Origin: Heterotrichella gracilis
Lineage: Eukaryota > Sar > Xanthophyceae > Tribonematales > Xanthonemataceae
Reading direction: 5' to 3'
NCBI GenBank assembly: GCA_032358255.1
Contig: JAULBX010026075.1
Span: forward strand, 1 to 52,452
DNA: 52,452 nt
The notes beneath the pieces are model-generated. The model had not been told where the DNA came from and did no database searches. It saw only the letters and a list, made by a program, of their open reading frames with translations. The position numbers and the translations under genes are program-made. Below are positions 20,271 to 30,600 of the stretch, piece by piece. The first letter of the stretch is position 1. Each line of letters begins with the position of its first letter.

Positions 20271-23200
20271 ATGTCGCAACCGTCGGTAGGTGCCTTTCGA
20301 TTGCACGGCTTGGCCTGGGCTTGCGTGTGGGGTAGCACAGAGGATAACTCATGGTTCACTGTCGCAGGGCCAGCCAGGCATTGCCGCCCAGCTCACCAAG
20401 GTGATTGCTGGGCTCCGCCACACTTTCGTGATTGCCGATGCAACACTCCCGGACTGCCCCCTCATCTTTGCGAGCGAAGGGTGAGTGATGCGGTGGCGTT
20501 GAGCTGGGCACAGGCCGCTGTTGGTGGTGTCGTGATAATGTGGTGATGTACTTCGTGTGTTTTTGGGCAGGTTTCTCAAGATGACAGGGTACAAGGCTGA
20601 CGAGATTTTGGGCCACAACTGGTGAGTATGCATCTGTATTGATTGGCGTTGTTTGTACTCTGAGCTGCTCTCTTTGTACGATGGCGGGTGGATAGGCAGG
20701 TGACGGAGCTTGGCATATCTGCATTCATCCAGCAACGAGAGCATGTTTACCCAAGTGGTTGCTGCCCAAGCCTGCACCACAAAGGAAAGCGCAAGTAATA
20801 CTCTTGTATTTTGCTATAAAGAGGGAACTAACCCAATATGTTCTCGCAGTCGGTTTCTGCAAGGGGAGGGCACAGACCCCAAGCAGGTTTCCATGATTCG
20901 GGATGCCGTCAAGAAGGGCGAGAGCGTCTCCGTGCGCCTGCTCAACTACCGCAAGGACGGCACCGCCTTCTGGAACCTCCTCAACATGACGCCCATCAAG
21001 AACAGCGACGGCAAGGTCACCAAGTACGTGGGGGTCCAGGTGGATGTGACCAACAAGACAGAGGGCAAGGCCTACGCAGATGCCAGCGGCCTGCCCGTGC
21101 TGGTCAAGTACGACGACCGCCTGCAACGAAATGTTGCCAAGAACATCGTGGATGAGGTCTCAGGCACCGTCCAGGACTGTGAGACGGTGGACAAGCCCCG
21201 CCAGAACCCCAAGATGCTCCCCAGACTTGCCCTGGACTTGGCCACTACCGTGGAGCGGGTGCAGCAGAACTTCATCATCTGCGACCCCAGCCTGCCCGAC
21301 CTCCCCATCGTGTTCGCCTCCGACACCTTCCTTGAGCTGTCTGGCTACAACCGCGAGGAGGTCCTGGGGCGCAACTGCCGCTTCATGCAGGGCCCCGACA
21401 CAGATCCTAGGGTTGTGGAGGAGCTGCGCAAGGCGCTGCGCACAAACACTGAGTGCACCGTGCGCATCCTCAACTACACCAAGTCGGGCAAGCCCTTCTG
21501 GAACATGCTCACCATCGCCCCTGTGCTGGACACAGATGGCGTGCTGCAGTTCTACATCGGGGTGCAGGTGGATGTGACCGCCGCACCCACGGCAGCCACC
21601 ACGCAGCCGCAGGCCAACCTCAACACCCTCCACTCCCTGGCCAGCTCGCTGTCCCAGTGGGCGCACGGGGTGGACCCCTGGGCCGCGTTTGCCATCGGTC
21701 TCACCAAGACCAAGCCGCACAAGGCGGCCGATGGCGCCATTGTGCTGCTACAGGACCTGCAGGTGCGCCGCGCCCTGAGCCCCAAAACCCTCAATGAGGT
21801 AGCAGAGGCTTCATGCCGACTGGGGCATGCGCGCGCAAAACACTCTAGACACTTTAGGTTCCTTGAACCCCAAACTCTAAACCCTGGACTCGCAGCCAGC
21901 TAGGTTACAACTCCCATAGCTGCATATGCGCGCTCCAAACCCTAAACCCTACTCTGCAAAACCCTCAGCTGCATCCGCCAGCTAGGAATGTAATGTATAA
22001 CCCTAAATCCTAGCCTATAAACCACTAAACCTGCAGGGGCGCATCTAGGAGTAAAATCATAAAAAAAAGAAATCCTTATTAAAACACTCCTCCACCCGCA
22101 GGGGCGTGCCGGCTCTGTGCAGCTGTCCCACTTCAGCCGCATCCGCCAGCTGGGCTCAGGTGACGTGGGCGTGGTGGAGCTGGTGCAGCTGGAGGGGTCC
22201 ACAGCCACATTCGCGCTCAAGGTATGTGGTTCCTCTGTGGGGTACACACGGCGTGGGTTGCGCCCAGGGTTGCACACTGCTTGGATTGGGAGGTTGCGCC
22301 GCGGTTGTCAATGGGCAGGGTTCAGGCTTTTGGCGCAATGGTGCACGCTTTGCCGTAGTTGAGTAGTGATTTGGGTCTTGGTAGTGGTTGGGTGCAGCTC
22401 GAGGGCTCCTCACCAGCGTGTGACTCGCGTCTGCATGAGTGGTACAGCTGATGGCAGGCAAACTCCGGCGATTGTGGGTGGGTGGGCAAGCCATGCGCAG
22501 GTGTTGCGTAGGTTGCTGACGCATCATGTGGGGCACACAGGGTGCATGTGGGTACTTATGGTTTAGGGGCACAGCTGTGCGCATTTGGGGCAGGGTGTGT
22601 GCGTTGGGGGGTGCGCAGCGTTTTGGGTGAGGGCTGCGTTTGTCAAGGGAAACAAAGTGCAGCCACAGATACATGGCAAGACCCCAAAACCCCAAACCCT
22701 ACCCCCCCGCAGGCGCTGGAGAAGCGCGAGATGGTTGAGCGCAACAAGGTGCAGCGGGTGCTCACCGAGCAGCGCATCCTGTCCGCGGTCGACCACCCCT
22801 TCCTGGCCACGCTGTACGCCACCTTCCAGACCGACAGCCACCTGTACTTCCTCATGGAGCTGTGTGAAGGGGGGGAGTTGTACAGCCTGCTGACGGGGCA
22901 GGCCCGCAAGCGCCTGCGCGAGAGCTACGTCAAGTTCTACGCGGCCGAGGTGCTGCTGGCGCTGCAGTACCTGCACCTGCTGGGATACGTGTACAGGTGA
23001 TGGTTGAGAAAACCCTAAACCCTAAGGGGATACGTGTACAGGTGGCACAGGGGATAGATATCCTTAACCTAAAGGGATCTGTGGACAGGTGGCACAGGGG
23101 ATGAAACTTCTCAACTTAACAATTGCTGGCGACGTTCGGGGAGGGGCTGGGGCTGCGGGGTGGGTGGCGGCTGTTGGTGCCCAACTGCCCATCTTACCGT

Positions 23201-25550
23201 CCATTTTAATGGATCACCGTATGGTGAAGGACTACCCCACCGCTGACCCTTGTGTTAACCCTACAGGGATCTCAAGCCCGAGAACATCCTCCTGCGCAGC
23301 AGCGGCCACATCATGCTCACCGACTTTGACCTGTCGTTCGGCCGCGGGGTCACGCAGCCAAAGATCGAAAAGGTGGGTGCAGGATTGAAGTTGTAGGGTA
23401 TGGTTTAGGGTTTAGGGAATGGTGCAGGGTGTAGGGTGCAGGTATGATGCAGCGCCTAAGTTTTAGGGTTTGGTGCGGGGTTTGGTGCAGGTGGAGGGAT
23501 AGGCCGCGCGCGTAGTGGTTGGGTTTGGGCTTGGAGATGATGGTGGGACCCACATGCAAATGAGGGTATGTTGCTAGGGTTTGGGCTAGGGTCTGGGCTC
23601 CGGACTTTTGGTTAGGTGTACCCACAAGGTGTTGGGCAAGAGCCTTGTGGTGTGGGCACCCTGTGCAGCACGTGGCAATGGTTGAAGGAATCGCTTGGCA
23701 GGTTATCTGTCAAGCGCTCCACCCATGTCTTTATCGCCTCCTCCCCTCTCACCCCCTCCCTTTCCCTCCCACCAGGTGAAGCGCTCCCCCTTGGAGGAGG
23801 ATGTGCTGGTGCTGGTGGCCGAGCCCACCGCGCGCACCAACTCCTTTGTGGGCACTGAGGAGTACCTTGCACCCGAGGTCATTGAGGGCAATGGCCACTC
23901 GGCGGGGGTGGACTGGTGGTCCTTTGGGATCCTCATTTACGAGCTGGCGTATGGCTCCACGCCGTTCAGGGGAAACAGGTGGGTGCGGGGATGGGTGGAA
24001 TGGATGAAAATAGACAAAGCATTCCAACAAGTGTATTTGCGGCAAGGCAGAAGGGCAGTATGCCCTGTGCAAGGCGGTTGTGCGCGATAGGTCGGGGGCA
24101 ACCGGGGTGGTTGAGGGTTTAGGGTTGTGCGCGATAGGTCGGGGTGGACAGGAGCGGCCACTCTGCAGGGGTGAGCTGGTAGTGTTGCGACATTCCAAAA
24201 ATTGCCAAGCCCACCAACGTACCAGGTTCTCCAAATGGGTGTAACACAAGTTAGAAAACTAGAAAACTTACTAGACTCCCTTCATATGTGAAAGGCCAAA
24301 GGCACTGTTTGTGCAGCCCTCTGCTAGTGGCTCTCGGCTGCCACAAATCACTCCCCAGCAACCAGGGCTGGGTAGGGTAGCCCGGGGGCGGATTTGGTAG
24401 TCCAGCACCGCAAGCAGAGTGATGCACAAACTGTGGGTTTGGCCTTTCACTACAATGCTACCTGGCCTTTCACTATAATGCTACCTGACTGCTGGTAAAC
24501 TTGGGCCGTTGGTGGGTTTGGGATACTCCTCATTCATGAGCTGGCCTGTGGCTATGCGCGCTTCAGGGGAGCAGTTGGATGCAGATGTTGGGGGAAGGAA
24601 AGAGATTACGGGACCAATAGCGGGTTTGCACCGGTGGTCAGGCCGGTACGAATAGGGTGGCCCTCTCAACGAGGGGGGACTGGTGGCCGTTTGGGATACT
24701 CATCTATGACCTGGCGTATGACACGGCGATACCTTTGAGAACGTGCTCTGCAAGCCCTTGACTTTGCCCGCCAAGCTCGTGCTATAGCCTAAAACTCTTG
24801 AAGCGTTGAAGGAGTTTAACTTGGGGTGTTGCCCCAGCCTTAACTCTGCACCCAGTGGACTGATCCTGAACCCTAAACTCTAAATACCCCACCCCTCCAG
24901 GCGGGACGAGACCTTTGAGAACGTGCTGCGCAAGCCCCTCACCTTCCCCGCCAAGCCAGTGGTATCCCCCCAGCTGCAAGACCTGGTGGCAAAGCTGCTC
25001 ATCAAGGACCCTGCAGAGCGCCTGGGGGCAAAGACGGGGGCGGAGGAGATCAAGGGCCACCCCTTTTTCGCGGGCGTGAACTGGGCGCTGATCCGGCACG
25101 ACTCGCCGCCCTATGTGCCAAGGTGGGTGGCCAAACCCTATTTCTTCAACCATGAATCCTAAACAGCACAAACCCTGCCGGTTGTGCCCAGGTGGGTGAG
25201 GGGGAAGTGTGGGGTGGGTGGAGGTGGCATGCCACATGTGGGGGGTGTGGTGTTTGGGCCAATATGTGAACAGCCACTGCATGCGAGAGTGGCGCTATGA
25301 ACCCACCCCTGGCCATGGTTGCAAGCGTTTACCCTAACCCTTGGCTGGCCATCATCACCTACACCCTAGACACTAGACCCTTCCCTTGCCATCGTCACCA
25401 AAACGTGGACTATAAACCCTAGATCCTAAACCCTAGCTGCACACTCACCCGCAGACCCTAAACCCTAGCTGCACACTCACCCGCAGGCGTTCTTCAGGTG
25501 CCATGATGGAGCGGGAGGAGATGAAGGGGGAGAGTAAGGATATGGAGTAG
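20271..25550 (+). CDS. PHOT: Phototropin, blue-light receptor kinase with two LOV domains
   Basis: Ten exons: 20271-20285, 20368-20480, 20571-20621, 20850-21762, 22102-22221, 22713-22996, 23267-23372, 23776-23978, 24901-25122, 25487-25550. They close in phase to 696 aa, shorter than land-plant phototropins and near the algal size. LOV1 (about 20-130) has flavin-adduct Cys60 in NCRFLQG and ends [19 protein letters not shown]2 (about 195-305) has Cys236 in NCRFMQG. An AGC-VIII kinase follows: glycine loop [13 protein letters not shown]-site Lys404 (FALK), catalytic YRDLKPEN with Asp500, the phototropin-type DFD (518-520) in place of DFG, and activation-loop [15 protein letters not shown]. The tail [13 protein letters not shown] depends on the last intron; reading through exon 9 instead gives a stop after about 13 codons. 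Phototropins control light-dependent behaviour at the plasma membrane and, in algae, the flagella or eyespot. Intron 4 could instead start at 21799, adding 12 residues. Confidence 0.96.
21955..22049 (+). repeat. Fragments of echoes of PHOT exon 5
   Basis: GCATCCGCCAGCTAGG (about 21972) matches GCATCCGCCAGCTGGG inside exon 5, and CTGCAGGGGCGCATCTAGG (about 22031) matches its CCGCAG, GGGCGTGCCGG acceptor and start. Both precede exon 5, mixed with CCCTAAA motifs. Confidence 0.7.
22383..22405 (+). repeat. Short echo of the PHOT exon 5 3' region
   Basis: GGTGCAGCTCGAGGGCTCC resembles GGTGCAGCTGGAGGGGTCC in exon 5. It lies downstream of the exon in the next intron. Confidence 0.6.
23026..23102 (+). 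repeat. Two echoes of the PHOT exon 6 3' edge with donors
   Basis: Exon 6 ends GGATACGTGTACAG, then GTG. Downstream are GGGATACGTGTACAG with GTGGCACAGGGGAT at about 23037-23056, and GGGATCTGTGGACAG with GTGGCACAGGGGAT at about 23073-23102. Three candidate donors thus lie within about 100 bases. Confidence 0.92.
24510..24573 (+). repeat. Echo of the PHOT exon 8 3' edge
   Basis: TTTGGGATACTCCTCATTCA, then TGAGCTGGCCTGTGGCTATG and CGCTTCAGGGGA, copies the exon 8 end (TTTGGGATCCTCATTTACGA, then GCTGGCGTATGG and GTTCAGGGGA). The frame is disrupted by insertions. Confidence 0.88.
24675..24786 (+). repeat. Chimeric echo joining PHOT exon 8 to exon 9 without the intron
   Basis: GGACTGGTGGCCGTTTGGG, then ATACTCATCTATGACCTGGC, copies exon 8. 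After GTATG it continues with GATACCTTTGAGAACGTGCT, then TGCAAGCCCTTGACTTTG, copying exon 9. The 922-base intron 8 is absent from the copy, as are about 25 bases at the exon join. It lies within intron 8 itself, upstream of exon 9. Confidence 0.88.
25424..25486 (+). repeat. Tandem duplication of the last PHOT acceptor
   Basis: AAACCCTAGCTGCACACTCA, then CCCGCAG occurs twice, about 32 bases apart. Use of the first AG would add ACCC then TAA, ending the protein right after PPYVPR plus one Pro and removing the 20-residue tail. Confidence 0.92.
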
Positions 25551-27607
25551 GAGGGGAGGAGGGGTAAGCAGTTGGGGCGACCAGGCACGCAAGCATCTGC
25601 CTGTGGGGAGGGCATCTGCTCCCCCTGTACCTCCTCGTGTGGGACCAAAGGGAGGCGGATGGTACCTGCCTGCGTCTGCCTGAGGGCACAAGCAAGGGTT
25701 CTCAAGGGTTTCCCGCTCCGCTGATCTTTAACCTAGTGTAGGGCTGGGACAGGCAAGGGCCTTCGCCTGGATTTTTGCAAGAGTTGCCCTCCCCCTGCCC
25801 GGCCAACTGCCCTCATGTTGTCGCACACCCCTTGCCCCTGCATGTTTCCCCCCACTAGCTGACTGTGTGCGAATAAGGTGTCAAAGCGGTGTGAGGCATG
25901 CAGGGTTTTGATTCTACCGCCCAGGGTTGGAGGGGGCAGGCCTGATTACCCTACACCCAAACCCTAGATTAGCAGTGCGCCCCGTGGTGCACAATGAACA
26001 GAAACCCTAGGAGGGCAAGTGCAACTTCCCCTGTGGCAGTATGATGCAAAACCCCCCTATCCATAAGTCCTGCAAGCAGTATCCCATTGACCTTCCCTGG
26101 CTTTTCTTTTTTGCGTTGATTTTCACACCCTGCTGGCTGTGTTGTGTTTTGTGCACCCCTGGAAAGGTGCCTTGTGCTTGTTTAGCAGCTTGGTAGCAGC
26201 TCTCAAGTTGAAACACTGTCAGGACAGGCTGGGGCAGGTGTAGCATTGTGCGTGGTTGAGCTGATGGGCATTGCAGCGCCTGTCCGCCCTCAGTAGACGA
26301 TGAGTCTAACACATTGTATTGTAGTTTTTGCAGCCGGTATGCAAGGTTGATGATGGAATGGGTATCACGGTTGCAGCCATGTTTTTGGAGGGCAGCAGGC
26401 AAGCCATGCTACTTGGCTGTGCCTTTTCCGGCCCCATACCATTAAGATGTTTACACGCCAATGGGTGGCATCATGATTGTGGTAGTTGTGGTTCTCAGCA
26501 CACAAGCCTAGGAGTGTTGCCGCGTTGGCGGGGGTGACGGCTCCCCCCTTATTCAATTGGTCAGTGTTATGCTCGCCAAGGCTTGTCAACCCTGGGCCTG
26601 GTACTCAGGCAGCGGTTGGCTACTTATGTCAGCTGGGAGCGTGCCACGGGTGCAAACGGTGGTGCATTTTTTAGATTGAATATTTCTGCCCTGATACGAT
26701 GAGTGCGTGCAGTCTCAGAGTTTGGCGGTAGAGGCGCCATGCCATGCGTGTTGACGGTGATCAAAATGTGGCCAGTGCGGGATTAAATTTACGTTGCATG
26801 ATGCAGAGAGTGTTTGACCTTGTGAACTGAAGTGTGGAACTGAGTTACACAGGCCCTGGGATTGTGAACAAAACAGTGGCTGTAACTGTTACAGTGGCCA
26901 TAATTGCCAATTTGGATTTATATTATATAAATGATTTGCTAGTAGCACTGCGCAGCGCTGCGCCAGCCATCATCATCCTCAGGCCGGGCCTGGGGAAAGC
27001 CTTAGGCGGGTATGAGCAAATTGCCGGCACTGTGGCAGCCACTGTTCATGAACTTATTGGATCAAGTACGTACTTTGAGAACGTTCACATGTTTCCAGTC
27101 TCGGACCATCCGGCGGGGGTGAAGGCTGAATCAGATACTGTTCATGGTGCCTGTACACCTTAGGTACAGCTGTAACAACGTCCCGGACCGGCGGGCCGAC
27201 AGTCTCGGGCCGGCGTTGAGAAAGTGGCCATGGTATATCGCCAATTTAAAGTACCAAATTCAATTGATTCACCTCAGTGACGGCCAGACCGGCTATGTTC
27301 ATCATGCAATGCCCATTGGGCCACTGGCAGGGCATAGCCTAGCCCCAGTGCAGTGCATGGCTAAGCGTATCCACGTGGGCAGTGCCAGATCCATTGGATG
27401 GATGATGTGATCCACACGGGGCCAGTGGTCATAAACCTCAACAGCGCAAGGCCCAACAGAACAGCATGCCCAACCAAACGACAGGCGCCGCGGCGCCAAA
27501 ATATGGTTCGCTGTAGCAGCACAGTGGCGGTACAACCAGTTCTCAGACCCATTGCACCTGCGCCCACAGTACACACCTGGCCACCCCCATCTGGCACCTC
27601 CCCCTCT
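25551..27607. other. Convergent intergenic region, no clear gene
   Basis: Contains the 3' UTRs of phototropin (+) and the nucleostemin-like gene (-). Open frames here, such as 26834-27163 (+), have no recognisable family and lack splice support. AT content rises around 26880-26940. Confidence 0.5.
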
Positions 27608-30600
27608 TCACTCATCCATCCCCTCGCTATCACTCCCCTCCTCCTCCTCCCCATCGGACCCCTCCTCCCCTTCGCTCCCCTCTTCACCCCCCATGGCAGC
27701 CACCCCATCTTCCTCCCCTTCCTCCCAGTCCTCCTGGAAGTCATAGTCCCCCCCTTCAGAGGCGGCCGCCTGCTTCTTCTTTTTCTTGCGCTCCGCCCGC
27801 GCGGCGTGTGGGTTGAACTGCCCCGGTGCGCTGTACAGCTCCTTGTTCTGATCGTCACCCCTGCACATGGTTGAAAGGAGTGTTAGGGTTTAGGGTTTAG
27901 GTTTGGTAGTCCCTCCTGCATCATGGCCAAAGGACGTGCCAAATGAGATGGCGTTTCACATGGTGGCATTCTATATATATTGGTATTTCATGCGAGCTGA
28001 ACGATTTTGCAGAGAAACGCGAGTTGGAGTGACCACTGCTTTTTCACCCTGCGCCAATGCCAAAAGTCCATTCGATTATACAATGGCTCGTCCGAGCAAC
28101 GGCATTTCAAATGGCATTCCATGAAAGCTTCGATGCTGCAGCCCATACAATGACCTTTCCCTACATATTTCCTCTTCAACACAACGGGCCACATTCAACC
28201 CCCAACCCACGCACCGTTGCCGTGTCGCCGCGCTGGCCTCGGGCATCGTATCCCCCTCCTCCATCTCCTCCCCTTCATCTTCCTCCCCTGAGCTAGCCAG
28301 GTCCTCCTCGTCATCCGAGGGCAGCTCCATTGCCTCAATGTCGATGTGGGCGGACCCTGCGGTGGTGGTCTGGAAGTAGTCTGCGTCCTCGAGGGAGGGC
28401 AGGCCTGCGATCACTGCGCTGCGCTCGTTGGCAAAGGCCTGCAGGTAGGGGGTGGGGAAGGGGATCAGAATGGACTTTGGGAGGCACTGACTGGTCTTGC
28501 AGAGTATAATGCTCTTTGGAGGTACAATGGTTTCACAGTGAGGACCATGCCATGGTACATGTGGGCAACGGGATTTCAAGGTTTAAGGTGCAAGATACGT
28601 TGACTGCGATACGCTCGCTGACAACGGCATGGCCTCCCGATCAACAAACTCTAAAACCTAGGTTGATAGTTTATGAAAAATCTGGTGCGCACCTCCTCTG
28701 CGTTGAACTCCTTGCTCCACCCTCCCACCAGCTCTGCATCCGCGTGGCCCCCCTGGTCCCTGGCAGGTGGCAGGGTGTAGTATGGGATGCGGCCGTCGTT
28801 CCAGTCCTGGATGACGATGCGCGCAGCTGCGGGGAGGTCCACAGCGCCTCCCTGGGATCACACATTGGGAACACGGTTACAGTTGCAACCACCAACTGCA
28901 AGATAGGTCTGTAAGGTCATCAACTGATCGATACCAACAACAACAAATATAGGAATGGTTTAACCACTTATATAACCACTTCAGACAAAATGCAACACTT
29001 ACTTCACCCTATCGAAGACTACCAAGGCAAATAAGCAAACGAATCAACAGCGCCCCCTCTGGCATGTCATGCAATAAACACAAGCACAAAAAATTATTGT
29101 ACAGTTTCACTTGTGATAGGGTGCTGCTCATTTGTGGCCCCCACACGCACACTCCCCTCCCCACCCACCTTCTTGAGCTTCCCCCTTGCCGTGGCCACGT
29201 GCGTCAGGAACTCATCCATGCCCTCGAATGCCGGCGTCTTGTACAGCGTCATGAGCTGCTTGGCGGGGCAGCGCCGCACAATCTCGCTCACAGGCAGCAG
29301 GGGGTCGGACAGCTGCTCAACCTGGGAGGGGAGGGAAATTGGTTCAGATCATCATATGACATTTATTGCAGTTAGTTTGGATAAAAATCGATTCAATCAC
29401 CCAGTGTAGGGTGCACGATCTCGCTCACAGGCAGCAGGGGGTCGGACAGCTGCTCGACCTGGGGGGGGAGGGAATGGGGGGGGGATCAGAGGAGGGAATG
29501 TGAGGAATTGAGGGTGTGCTTTGTCACAATTGGTACAGAAAATTGCTTACTTTCTTTCATACTGTACTCGTCATCAGCTGCATGGCGGCATGGCGGCGCA
29601 CCGACTCGCTCACTGTTGAAGGCATAATAGTACCCTCCTTTGTCTTTAGAATGAATTTTGGGCGCAACTTGGATTTGATAAATGCGTGCCCTCCCCCCCG
29701 CTTGCTTTCGTCCTCCTACCTTGATGCAGTTCCTCAGCGCCGCCGCCGCCTTGTCCTGCTCCGTCCCCGCCGAGGAGAACACAATCCCGGGGCTGTCCAG
29801 CAGCTTGACGTGCTTGTCCAGGTGCACCTCCTGCACCGATCGGGTGACACCTGGAGTGTTGCCCACGTTTGCCACGCGGGTGCGCTTCAGGCTGTTGATC
29901 ACTGAAGACTTGCCCACGTTGGGCAGGCCCACAATGCCTGGGAGGAAATGACCATCAATTAGGAAATGCTCAAAATTGTTGGATTTGACCAATGTTTACA
30001 TTGGCCTTTGATGCATCGCCATGATTGCCACGCGCATGTGCGTGAGGCTGTCTGTGCTAGAGGACTTGCCCACGTTGGCAAGCACCCACCACTAAGCGTG
30101 CCCGCATACCTGCAAGCAAATCCCCGCCGCAAAAAAACCCGCCACTCACCCACTGTGATTGCCGTCTTGATGTCCAGGTTGCGCGTGTAGTTCTTGAGCA
30201 GCTGCAGCAGGGTGTCCGCCCCCAGGCACTCGCTCCCAGACAGCAAACCCCCCGCCGTGGCTGCCTTGGGAAGCTTCTTGTGCCCTAGGTTTGCTCCCTG
30301 TTTCTGCGTGCTGCTCTTGAACGCAAGGGCGGGCAGTTCCTCGCGCAAGTATTTCAGCCACTGCTCAGCAACCTCGCGGGGGACCAGGTCTGCGGGAGGG
30401 GGGGTGTAGAATTATGAGTTAGGTGCTTGCAAGTGGGTTGAGGTTCTTGAGGGTTCCGAGAAGTAGATGGCCCCAGGTTTGTGCCCTGCTTCTGGGTGCT
30501 GCTGTTAAAGGCAAGGGCAGGCAGCTCCTTGGGCAAGTACTTGCGCCGTTGATTCGCAACCTTGCGGGGCACCAGGTACGTGGGTGGAGGTGGAGGTGTA

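Noticed and set aside
26834..27410. Two plus-strand open frames
   Set aside because: No recognisable family, no splice context, and hydrophobic low-information sequence in an AT-rich spacer.
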